From contig JAGXII010000011.1 of NCBI GenBank assembly GCA_024635735.1, forward strand, positions 1 to 33,201: a stretch of 33,201 nucleotides of DNA, given 5' to 3'. The notes under the pieces were generated by a model. The model did no database searches, had not been told where the DNA came from, and saw only the letters and a program-made list of their open reading frames with translations. A program made the position numbers and the translations under genes. Source of the DNA: Christiangramia sp. (GTDB lineage: Bacteria > Bacteroidota > Bacteroidia > Flavobacteriales > Flavobacteriaceae). This document shows positions 17,046-24,713 of this stretch, piece after piece (position 1 is the stretch's first letter; every line of letters starts with the position of its first letter).

Positions 17046-17663
17046 CAACTTAATATTGTCAAGTTCTGCCCAAATGCTTTTGAAGCATTGAATGTCCTTA
17101 ACAGGAAAAAAATTGATCTTATGTTTCTGGACATACATATGCCTAAATTAATAGGGACTGAAATGATCAAAACATTGCCTTATCCCCCAAAAGTGATCTT
17201 TACTACTGCCCATAAAGATTTTGCTTTAGAGGCCTTTGACCTTGATGCTATAGATTATCTCCTTAAGCCATTATCTTTTGACCGTTTTTTAAAGGCTGTA
17301 AATAAATTTTGCAATCAAACTCATGAAGAAATGGACAGCTTTGTTCAGGCGCCGGGATTTGTTTATTTCAGGGCAGACAGGAAAATGATAAAGGTATTTC
17401 TGAACTCCATACTTTACCTGGAAAAGATAAATGATTATTTGTTTATTCACAGGCTGAATGATACTGATCTTAAAATAAAATAGCCAATTGACCTGGTGAA
17501 AAACATGTTACCCAAACCTATGTTTTTGCGTGTGTATCGGGCTTTTATTGTTTCATTAGAAAAAATAACTGAGTTTACCGGCGATTTTATAAGGATAGTA
17601 AGTATAGAAATACCAGGAGAGAAAAAGTATTCAGATGCTTATGATAAGTTGAATCCGGCTTAG
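17046..17663 (+). pseudogene. LytTR-family response regulator relic
   Basis: One reading frame from about 17046 to a TAG at 17661-17663 encodes most of a two-component LytTR response regulator. The receiver part shows the phospho-acceptor strand ('DLMFLDIHMPK') and the Lys loop ('AIDYLLKPLSF'). The LytTR DNA-binding part starts near 'YFRADRKMIKV' and continues with 'PMFLRVYRAFIVSLEKI'. Two defects are clear: the first 25 or so receiver residues, with the acidic Asp-Asp pocket, are missing upstream, and an in-frame TAG at 17481-17483 splits the LytTR domain, with homology continuing in the same frame behind it. No partner histidine kinase is adjacent. Confidence 0.85.
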
Positions 17664-17778
17664 ACTTAACATCTCCAAATAATGATATTCATAGATTAAT
17701 GGATTACCGTTTAAAAATTTTTGATGAGTGTTTTTAAACAAAGGATACCAGGAAAATCAACTATCAGGTTTTCTTTTC

Positions 17779-18516
17779 CTATATAGCAGAATCCCTTATT
17801 TCGAATATAATAGGTAAGGTGTAGATTACTCCAACCGCTCGGTTACGTTGTCTTCCGGGTGTCATTTTGGGTAATAGTTTTATAATCCTTTCAGCTTCGA
17901 CTTCTAGTTCCCTGTGAGCTCCGCGGGCGTGAATATTTGCCACTTCACCGTTTTCATTTATTCTGAAAATCACATAAATTTTGTTGAATCCGGTTAAGCC
18001 CAGATTAGCTCCTATACTGGTTCTGAACTCCAGTTGAACAAAACTCTCAATTTTCTTCGACATGCATATCCTTTTGGCTTCATTTCCTTCCTGATTTTCA
18101 CAACCGGGATAAACGGGAACATTGGCGATAAGCACAAAAGGGATATCTTCAATTTCTTCAGCCATTTCTTCCTCCTGAATATCGGCTACTTGAACAACTT
18201 CTAAATTTTGATCCAGGCTTACTTCTGTAGACACTATCTCAGATTCTTCGATTTCAAGATTATCCTGAACCACTTCAATAACTTCAGGAGCTGGTGGGGG
18301 TGGAGGAGGGGGAGGAACCCTGTTCATTTCGGTTACCGGTATTTCTATAGAATTTTCTGCAGTAAATTCATCATGCTGCAGATCATAATTTTGTTTTTCT
18401 TTAAAATTCCATTCTATTATGGTATAAAAAAGGAATAGCACAATTATTAAACCTATCTGAAAATAGATTAAACTATTTCTGGAGAGGTCTGCCTTGGAGT
18501 TCTTTTTTGCTTCCAT
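17779..18516 (-). CDS. TonB-family energy transducer
   Basis: A 245-residue inner-membrane protein with a short cytoplasmic start, one transmembrane helix (about residues 16-35, 'LIYFQIGLIIVLFLFYTIIE'), an eight-proline run at 68-75, an acidic/valine-rich linker and a TonB C-terminal domain (about 150-243, with 'VYVIF/INENGEV'-type strands). It transmits proton-motive force to outer-membrane TonB-dependent receptors. No ExbB/ExbD or receptor gene is next to it. Flavobacteria carry many such paralogues, often with the conserved 'PVYPGCE' element seen here before the C-terminal domain. It ends about 115 bases from the convergent LytTR relic. Confidence 0.93.
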   Translation of the reverse strand: MEAKKNSKADLSRNSLIYFQIGLIIVLFLFYTIIEWNFKEKQNYDLQHDEFTAENSIEIPVTEMNRVPPPPPPPPAPEVIEVVQDNLEIEESEIVSTEVSLDQNLEVVQVADIQEEEMAEEIEDIPFVLIANVPVYPGCENQEGNEAKRICMSKKIESFVQLEFRTSIGANLGLTGFNKIYVIFRINENGEVANIHARGAHRELEVEAERIIKLLPKMTPGRQRNRAVGVIYTLPIIFEIRDSAI

Positions 18517-19084
18517 GACATTAATTTTAATTTGTCTAAACTTTCTTACAGTTATATTGAAAATCTGATTATTAATTCTTCTTAAAAATTATAATTAGAT
18601 TTTATTCAAATTGCTGAAAATAAGATATTTATATATGGTAAAGCTATTGAAATACCTCCTTCGGAAATATGATGATTGTCATCAACAATTAAGAATTATA
18701 GATGTTGTTTTCCGGAATAAGAGATTAATTATTCAGTGTAAAACCTGAAAAAAGATAAGAACGAATATGTGTTCATTGAAACCGCTCGTGGGTAATTTGG
18801 TGATCAGGTTTCAAGAGAAGAAAACTATTGACGATACGTTGGATGTTTTCCCAGTCAAGGCGCTGGAAGTTTTTGGGAAAGATTCTTACCGGAATTTTTG
18901 CCAAAGAAAAGGTTTGATATATGGTTATCCCATAATATTTTTTAGCCTTCTTTCGTATAAAATCCCTATTTGATCTTCCCATTGTGAGTAAAAGAACGAC
19001 ATGAAGAATTAGGCTGGAACATCCCCAGCATGCTAAACATTGAATTAAGAAAAATTCGAAAAAAAAATTCTTTTATGCTTTTAG
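18517..19084. other. Gap between TonB gene and the minus-strand cluster
   Basis: 568 bases, AT-rich, with no strong gene. It should contain the TonB promoter (reading leftwards) and the 3' end of the cluster transcript. A/T-rich tracts lie at 19045-19080, next to the last cluster gene, and could act as a weak terminator on the minus strand. The only protein-like stretch is the small minus-strand ORF at 18773-18982. Confidence 0.5.
18773..18982 (-). CDS. Possible small basic protein, unrecognised
   Basis: A 69-codon ORF rich in Lys, Arg and aromatic residues ('RDFIRKKAKKYYGITIYQ' near the start, 'DWENIQRIVNSFLLLKPDHQ' towards the end). Its codon choice is more gene-like than the overlapping + strand ORF at 18767-18973. 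There is no signal peptide and no family I can name. It may be a real small gene or the residue of a longer one. It stands alone between tonB and the cluster. Confidence 0.35.
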   Translation of the reverse strand: MGRSNRDFIRKKAKKYYGITIYQTFSLAKIPVRIFPKNFQRLDWENIQRIVNSFLLLKPDHQITHERFQ

Positions 19085-20392
19085 CTACCTATTCGGAGGC
19101 TTGATTGTACCACCACACGGATTATTTTTTTGTTTGGCTTCCTGGCATCTTTTTAAAGCTTCCTCAAAAGTATATTTTGGATGCGGTTTTGGCGATGGCT
19201 CAAAAAATAAATCCATTTGAGCAAGAGCACAGATAGTAGCCTGATCGTTTTCATTTTTTGGCTGCGGAGCGCCTTCTCCATATTTATTTCCGTACCACCG
19301 CATGCAAGCCTGTTCTTTGGCTGTATATGGATCAAGATTAGGATCATCAGCATAAAGCTTAAGGAAGGTTGCCGCAACAAGATCCTGAGCTTCATATTGC
19401 CTGATATCTGGAATACGGGAAGCATCATTAGTACACATCCCGGTAACACTGGCGGCGATCATATGATTTCCTATCATATAAGGGGTTTCACGCTTAGAAT
19501 CGGGACGTATTTTAAATTTTCCCGCCTGCAGCACATTTACCTGCGGAATTCCATTCTCATCTTTGGGAAGAATATCTTTGTAGGCCACTTTAAGCCATCC
19601 AGGTGCCTGGGGATCGTATAATGGCGATCCGCAAATTAATAGGGGTAAGGTATACTTGCTATCCTCTGGAAGATCTGGTGGAGCCAGAAACAGCTCCAGC
19701 ATGGAGCGAATGTAATCACGATCTGATGGTCCGTCAAAAAATCCTGAAGCCATCATAATTGGAAAATAATCATTTGGATATTCACTTTCTCCAGAACCGG
19801 GAGCGGCAATAGGATTCACGTCAATAAAGGTTTTATACCTGCCTAAGTCTTTTTCATCCACTCCGGCATGATTTAAAATCCTGCTCCATCTTTGCATCGT
19901 CATCGCATTGTCAAAAGTTCCTGCCTGTAAAACGGCCCATGGCGGATAGTGCATTAAAAGCATCCCTTTCTGACCAATTATATTGAGGCCTAGTGGGGGA
20001 AATAAATTCCATTTAGATTCTCCATCTGCCGGATTTCTATTCACCGGAAAACCTTCAATTGGATTCCATACTCCCATTTCTTTCAATAGCTCCATGCCTT
20101 TAATGGCTTTCTGAGCATAGTTTTCACTAAATACCTGAATATGTCTTTCAGAAAATTTTTCCAGTTGCCCATTTTCAGCTTCTCCTTCAATATAAACGTA
20201 ATAATGATCTTCGGTAAGTCTTACACTTACGGTGGAAGCGTTAATTCCATCTGCTGCCAGTGAGTTTTTTGTGTAATGACTAATTACGTCTTCGTAGTTT
20301 TTAAAATTCAGACTTTTATCTGCATATTCTGCTGGCGGAAATAATTGTTCTAAATATTTCGCTACTCCTAAAGGATATTCGATTGATGGCAT
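19085..20392 (-). CDS. Unrecognised 435-residue protein, last gene of the cluster
   Basis: I do not recognise this family. It is a soluble-looking protein of 435 residues without signal peptide, membrane segment or repeats. It is rich in Pro, Asp and aromatic residues. Notable segments are 'LFPPLGLNIIGQKGMLLMHY' (around residue 133), 'FIDVNPIAAPGSGESEYPND' (around 188) and a Cys/Trp-containing C-terminal part ('EQACMRWYGNKYGEG', then Cys near 387, 412 and 422). It starts 16 bases after the HAD-like gene stop and is therefore probably co-transcribed with it. The ends are well defined by the start ATG and TAG stop, and the composition is fully coding-like. It may be an enzyme, but no catalytic motif stands out. 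Confidence 0.85.
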   Translation of the reverse strand: MPSIEYPLGVAKYLEQLFPPAEYADKSLNFKNYEDVISHYTKNSLAADGINASTVSVRLTEDHYYVYIEGEAENGQLEKFSERHIQVFSENYAQKAIKGMELLKEMGVWNPIEGFPVNRNPADGESKWNLFPPLGLNIIGQKGMLLMHYPPWAVLQAGTFDNAMTMQRWSRILNHAGVDEKDLGRYKTFIDVNPIAAPGSGESEYPNDYFPIMMASGFFDGPSDRDYIRSMLELFLAPPDLPEDSKYTLPLLICGSPLYDPQAPGWLKVAYKDILPKDENGIPQVNVLQAGKFKIRPDSKRETPYMIGNHMIAASVTGMCTNDASRIPDIRQYEAQDLVAATFLKLYADDPNLDPYTAKEQACMRWYGNKYGEGAPQPKNENDQATICALAQMDLFFEPSPKPHPKYTFEEALKRCQEAKQKNNPCGGTIKPPNR

Positions 20393-20408
20393 AGGTAATT
20401 TTTTTTGG

Positions 20409-21155
20409 TTAGTTTTTTTTATCCCTGGAAAAATCTGAGATGGTATATAAATCTTTGGTTGGTGATTTATCTTCAGGATTCCAGGTAGTTTTCACCCATA
20501 CATTCATGGCATCTGGAAAATGATTCAAAAACATGAATGAATTGGAAGGTTCATTGTCAAAAGTGGCTACAACGGTGCCTCTCAGTGATTTTATATCTGT
20601 TAAAGCCCGGGCTTTATAATCGGAATCTTTTTCTTTAGGATCTATTTTCAGGTTTAGTTCACAACGTCCTCTCCAAAACGGAAAGCCGCGATTGGTTAAA
20701 GACAATGTAGTTCCCTGTCCCATTCCATTATTTAAACCACGATCGCCCACAGCTCTTCCGGTAAGATAATACACTAGCGCTCCTGCTTCGTGAATGGCAT
20801 TTACATAGTCCACAGCTCCCGGATTGGGAAGATCGAGAGCATCATATCCGCTGGTGAAGAAAGTAGCATCCCAATATTCTATAAATGGTTTTATGGATGA
20901 ACTTGTAGAAGCCAGGCCTGCTTTTTCTAAAGCCGCGGTGACACTCCAGTTCATATCAGCAAGTGTTAATTTGGATGCGACCTGTGCAAAATCGGGATAT
21001 GAATCGCCCTGATCCAGACTAAAATTCTGAATAATTACAAGGTTTCTTCGGGCAGTGGAAAATAAGGTGTCATCAAGATCAAAAACTACAATAGGGAGTT
21101 TTTTAGAAGAGCTAACAGCATCTAATACTTTTTGCAAAAGCGTATTTTGATTCAT
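20409..21155 (-). CDS. HAD-superfamily phosphatase-like protein
   Basis: A 248-residue haloacid dehalogenase-fold protein. Motif I is 'VVFDLDDTLF' with Asp26 (nucleophile) and Asp28; motif II is Thr132 in Tyr-Leu-Thr-Gly-Arg; the Lys of motif III is probably Lys181; motif IV is likely Asp200 in 'TFDNEPSN'. The cap between about 35 and 115 is helical, like type C1 or acid-phosphatase (class B/C) HADs. There is no signal peptide, so it should act in the cytosol. The substrate is unknown. It lies 55 bases after the glutamate-cysteine ligase gene and 16 bases before the unrecognised gene. Confidence 0.85.
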   Translation of the reverse strand: MNQNTLLQKVLDAVSSSKKLPIVVFDLDDTLFSTARRNLVIIQNFSLDQGDSYPDFAQVASKLTLADMNWSVTAALEKAGLASTSSSIKPFIEYWDATFFTSGYDALDLPNPGAVDYVNAIHEAGALVYYLTGRAVGDRGLNNGMGQGTTLSLTNRGFPFWRGRCELNLKIDPKEKDSDYKARALTDIKSLRGTVVATFDNEPSNSFMFLNHFPDAMNVWVKTTWNPEDKSPTKDLYTISDFSRDKKN

Positions 21156-21210
21156 ATGGGTGGTTTAACTTGCTACAATATAGTACTTTAAATCAATACA
21201 TTAGCGAAAT

Positions 21211-22584
21211 TTATTTTGTGTAAATAAGGAGAGATTCATCTGCAAAAGATGTTCTTTTGGAAGTAAAGTGTTCGTAAAACGAAACCAATTTTTCGGTTTG
21301 CTTTTCATTTTTAAAAACTGAAGGTAATTCTGCAAAACCTTCTATTGAAAGTTTCATTATTTCCAGTGAAAGTTGGTAGAGCTTATCATTTTCAAACCCG
21401 TTTACTGCCGTTTTGTATAATTCTTCTATTTCATTTTTAAGTGGAAGCAATAAATCAAGGACCTTTTCCAAATACTTACGGTTATACAAAAGTCCGGTAT
21501 AAAAATATAAGGGCACCATTTGCCATTCTTCAGGCGGAGCATCTATAGATCTTAGTTCTACATATTTTCTTAAGCGCACCTCAGGAAATAACAAAGACAA
21601 ATGATGATCGAAATCATTTAAATCCGGAGTATGATTGTGGAAAGGGTTTTTCAGCCATTTCTTAAAAGTAAATTCTGAAGGCACCTTAACATCAGGAATT
21701 CTTTCAATATAAACCAATGGTGCTTTAAGAGAAAATTTTAAATATTCGTTCAACACATTATCCTTCGACCAGGAATTGTCCATATGTTTTAATGGAAGTA
21801 TCCCCGTTCTTTTAGGATCTAATTGTTGCCAAATAAAACTTCGGTACGATTTTAATCCGTTTATTTTTCCTGCCGTATAGGAAGAATTCGCAAATAGAGC
21901 AGTTGCTATCGGACTTAAAAGGTTGGCTGCCACTATTCTTTTTACCCTGGTTTTCTCAGTATTTCCTAAATCGAGATTAATTTGAAGGGATCCCGTTTGA
22001 CGCATCATCATCTTGCCATACGAGCCTATTCCATCCAGATAGTTTTGCAAATGGCGGTAGCGGTCTTTTTTTACCTGTAATCCAATTTCCTCTGTTCCAA
22101 ACCACGGATTGGTTCCATGTTGTGTAAAATGAATTCCATATTCTGATGTTATTTTTGACAGAATCGACTGTTTAAAGTGAAGTCGGGATTCCACTTCCAT
22201 AAGATCCGTGCAGGGATTGATAATTATTTCTACCTGGCCTCCCGGCTCAAACTGAAAATTATCGCCATTAGGAAATTCTATCTTTTTAAGCAGTTCCTCA
22301 CCAATTTCGGGATCATTAGTTTTTTCATAAAGTGCCTTCCCGCCGGAATCTTCTGAAATTTTTAGGAAAACTTCTCTGAGACTTCCAGATTCATTATTAA
22401 ACCTGACAGGCGTAAAGGGCTTTTCTTTATTTCCGGTCATACGGTATGCGAATACTTCCAGTTCTATTCCCACAAGTCCCAAATCTGGATTTGAAACTTC
22501 TGAATTGGGTAAACTGGAAGAGTCAAAGATTAATTCCTCCAGATGTTGTCTACAGGATTCAATGGTTAAGGAAGATTTATGCAT
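21211..22584 (-). CDS. Glutamate-cysteine ligase, EgtA/plant-type (GCS2 family)
   Basis: A 457-residue cytosolic ligase that would join glutamate and cysteine with ATP to make gamma-glutamylcysteine, the first glutathione step. The family signatures are 'VGIELEVFAYR' (about 38-48), 'FQFEPGGQVEI' (about 110-120) and 'MMMRQTGSLQINLDLG' (about 200), which match the plant/alphaproteobacterial and EgtA group, not E. coli GshA. Its ATG shares one base with the DNase II stop (TAATG at 22584), so the two should be translationally coupled. With GshB two genes upstream it completes glutathione synthesis. An EgtA role in ergothioneine synthesis is less likely because EgtB and EgtD are absent here. Confidence 0.85.
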   Translation of the reverse strand: MHKSSLTIESCRQHLEELIFDSSSLPNSEVSNPDLGLVGIELEVFAYRMTGNKEKPFTPVRFNNESGSLREVFLKISEDSGGKALYEKTNDPEIGEELLKKIEFPNGDNFQFEPGGQVEIIINPCTDLMEVESRLHFKQSILSKITSEYGIHFTQHGTNPWFGTEEIGLQVKKDRYRHLQNYLDGIGSYGKMMMRQTGSLQINLDLGNTEKTRVKRIVAANLLSPIATALFANSSYTAGKINGLKSYRSFIWQQLDPKRTGILPLKHMDNSWSKDNVLNEYLKFSLKAPLVYIERIPDVKVPSEFTFKKWLKNPFHNHTPDLNDFDHHLSLLFPEVRLRKYVELRSIDAPPEEWQMVPLYFYTGLLYNRKYLEKVLDLLLPLKNEIEELYKTAVNGFENDKLYQLSLEIMKLSIEGFAELPSVFKNEKQTEKLVSFYEHFTSKRTSFADESLLIYTK

Positions 22585-23654
22585 TAAGATTTATCGATGT
22601 GAGGATTGGTTTCAAGAATTTTTTCGCTTATTTCAATAGCATTCAGGGATTGCCACAATCCTTTATGTTTAAAGACCAATCCGCCGCCCCCACGTTTACA
22701 TTGGCTTAATTGGCGGTTGAGGTCTGCAACCACTATGAGATCATGATCAGTTTTTACGGAGATTCCCCACTTTGCGTGATCTTTGGAATATGCCCAGGTA
22801 TATCCGTTCAGGCCAATTTTTCCTAAATCTACATCCACATCATCTTTGGTATCATCTTTTTTGTCTGGATCAATATCACCAAATACTTTTCCACGTCTCC
22901 AGGTTTCCACATTTAAATCGCATTTCAAGGTGGGTCCTACAAGGTCTTTCCAGAAATCCTTTCCTATTTTGTCAGGTTTGACGGGTTCGCTCCAGTGCTT
23001 ATTTTTTGAAATATGGGTAAACTTAAAACCATTTGTTGTTTCAATGTTCAATATTGAAGGGGATAGGGGGATTTCAAATTTTTGATTCTGTCCAAGATTG
23101 AAAAGTGGTTCAGTAGATTTCACGCCGGTTAAGCGACTTGCATATACCTGAATTTCATTCTGCATCCTTAAAACCGTTGCAATTTTATTAACTTCATCAT
23201 AATTCTTTAAAGCGGTACATAAATAAGTTTGCCCAAACCCTTTTTCATCTTCAGGCAATTCTTTAGTTCCTTCCGCCGGAAACCTTGGAGTGGAATGAAA
23301 CAAATAAAAACCACAGTTATACTTTTTGGAAAAGGCAAGTACACCTTTACTATGTCCTTTGGAATTGTTATTTTTTGGTTTTAATAAGGTTGAAGTTGGC
23401 GGAATTTCATCATTCCAGAGTACATAACCTACGTCCTTGTTGTTCGAAAAAATCTGATCTAAGGTCAGGGCTAAAGCAGATTCCTTATGGTCTAATGAAA
23501 TTTCAGATAAGGAAAGGCCTTTATCTGAGGTGGAATCGCAGTAAAGGAATTCAAAACCGGTGGAATTCTTCTGTGGCCCGATGTCCATGGGTAACTTGTA
23601 CATAAACCACCAGTCCACCGCTTTTTTATTTTGATTGCTAATAGGAGAGATCAT
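22584..23654 (-). CDS. DNase II family protein (HxK nuclease, PLD-like fold)
   Basis: A 356-residue protein matching animal DNase II along its whole length: 'VDWWFMYKLP' at the start, 'GYVLWNDE' (about 76-83), the first catalytic HxK motif in 'GHSKGVLAF' (His101, Lys103), 'YLFHSTPRFP' (about 117-126), the second HxK in Asp-His293-Ala-Lys295-Trp, and 'DLNRQLSQCKRGGGG' near the C-terminus. In animals this enzyme is a metal-independent acid endonuclease of lysosomes, built as a pseudodimer of PLD-like halves. Both HxK pairs are intact. No signal peptide is visible, which is unlike the animal enzyme. A 20-residue acidic Asp/Lys insert lies at about 260-277. It overlaps gshB upstream and the ligase downstream by TAATG, one base each. 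Confidence 0.9.
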   Translation of the reverse strand: MISPISNQNKKAVDWWFMYKLPMDIGPQKNSTGFEFLYCDSTSDKGLSLSEISLDHKESALALTLDQIFSNNKDVGYVLWNDEIPPTSTLLKPKNNNSKGHSKGVLAFSKKYNCGFYLFHSTPRFPAEGTKELPEDEKGFGQTYLCTALKNYDEVNKIATVLRMQNEIQVYASRLTGVKSTEPLFNLGQNQKFEIPLSPSILNIETTNGFKFTHISKNKHWSEPVKPDKIGKDFWKDLVGPTLKCDLNVETWRRGKVFGDIDPDKKDDTKDDVDVDLGKIGLNGYTWAYSKDHAKWGISVKTDHDLIVVADLNRQLSQCKRGGGGLVFKHKGLWQSLNAIEISEKILETNPHIDKS

Positions 23655-24613
23655 TATTTTGAGTTTAAGTTATTATTCAAAAAGTCTAATAATATCGCAG
23701 AGATATTAATATTAAATTCTTTGTCAATCTCCCTAACGCAGGTGGGACTTGTCACATTTATTTCCGTTAGGTAATCTCCTATAACATCAATTCCCACAAA
23801 CAGCAGTCCTTTTTTGACCAGAGTAGGCCCGATTTGGGAACAGATCCAACGGTCATTTTCCGTTAATTTAAAACCTTTTCCTTTGGCACCAACCGCTAAA
23901 TTTCCTCTGTGATCATCTTTAGAAGGAATTCTTGTAAGTGCGTATTCTACAGGTTCTCCATTTATAAGTAAAATTCTTTTGTCTCCGGTTTCTGAAATTT
24001 CCGGAATGTATTTTTGAACCTGTACATAAACCTGTTCATTTTTAGTGACTTCTTCTATAATCACATTTACATTTGGATCGTTTTTCACTAAAAGGAAAAC
24101 TGATTTACCTCCCATTTTACAGGTGGGTTTTATAACAATTTTTTGATGCTTTACCAGAAAGTCTAAAATTGCAGATTTCGATCTCGTTAAAAGACCGGGT
24201 GGACAACATTGCGGAAACCAGGCAGTAAAAACTTTTTCATTTGCATCTCTTAGTCCCTGTGGATCGTTGATAACCTTTACGCCTTGCCTAGCAGCCTGTT
24301 CAAGAATATAGGTTGCCATGATATATTCCATATCAAATGGAGGATCTTTCCGCATGAATAATAAGTCCATATCTCCCAGGCTCTTGTATTCGCTGCTTCT
24401 AATTTCAAACCAGTTTTCGAGATCATCATATACAATAATCGTATGCATTACGGCTTTAGCCTCGCCATTCTCCAGGAAAAGATCTTTAAGCTCCATATAG
24501 AAAATCAACCATCCCCTGGACTGCGCCTCCAGCATAATGGCCAGTGTGGTATCCTTTTTAGGATTTATGGTTGAAATGGGATCCATTACGAAACCGATTC
24601 TGACTGGATTCAT
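23654..24613 (-). CDS. gshB: Glutathione synthetase, E. coli type
   Basis: A 319-residue ATP-grasp ligase that joins gamma-glutamylcysteine and glycine. It aligns by eye from end to end with E. coli GshB (316 residues): 'IGFVMDPISTINPKKDT' at the start, 'LLFMRKDPPFDMEYIMATYI' (about 84-103), 'LRDANEKVFTAWF', and 'GIDVIGDYLTEINVTSPTC' near the end. In the ATP-binding loop the E. coli 'DGMGG' is 'CKMGG' here, and there is an extra Cys-Cys pair after 'FPQ', so the enzyme is more Cys-rich than usual. The gene follows the giant kinase gene by 100 bases and its stop overlaps the DNase II start. Confidence 0.95.
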   Translation of the reverse strand: MNPVRIGFVMDPISTINPKKDTTLAIMLEAQSRGWLIFYMELKDLFLENGEAKAVMHTIIVYDDLENWFEIRSSEYKSLGDMDLLFMRKDPPFDMEYIMATYILEQAARQGVKVINDPQGLRDANEKVFTAWFPQCCPPGLLTRSKSAILDFLVKHQKIVIKPTCKMGGKSVFLLVKNDPNVNVIIEEVTKNEQVYVQVQKYIPEISETGDKRILLINGEPVEYALTRIPSKDDHRGNLAVGAKGKGFKLTENDRWICSQIGPTLVKKGLLFVGIDVIGDYLTEINVTSPTCVREIDKEFNINISAILLDFLNNNLNSK

Positions 24614-24645
24614 AGGTAAGCTTGGTTAGATTAACTGTTATTAAA

Positions 24646-24684
24646 CGGTCTTTACAGTTCTTCTCTAAGATACTTTAAAGACCG
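24646..24684 (-). terminator. Hairpin between kinase-cyclase gene and gshB, possible attenuator
   Basis: A perfect 9-base inverted repeat (CGGTCTTTA at 24646-24654, TAAAGACCG at 24676-24684) with a 21-base loop lies in the only long gap within the upper half of the cluster. On the minus strand it is followed by a short, weak T-run. It could partially stop transcription after the kinase gene or protect/cleave the transcript there. A strong rho-independent terminator is not supported. Confidence 0.35.
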
Positions 24685-24713
24685 CCCTGACATATTTATC
24701 GACGGTTTTTCAG

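Noticed and set aside
18282..18320. G-rich tract that could suggest a G-quadruplex
   Set aside because: It is simply the codon run for eight prolines in the TonB linker read on the other strand.
21211..22584. Ergothioneine (EgtA) assignment for the ligase
   Set aside because: EgtB, EgtC and EgtD are absent nearby, whereas a clear gshB is two genes upstream, so glutathione synthesis is the simpler reading.
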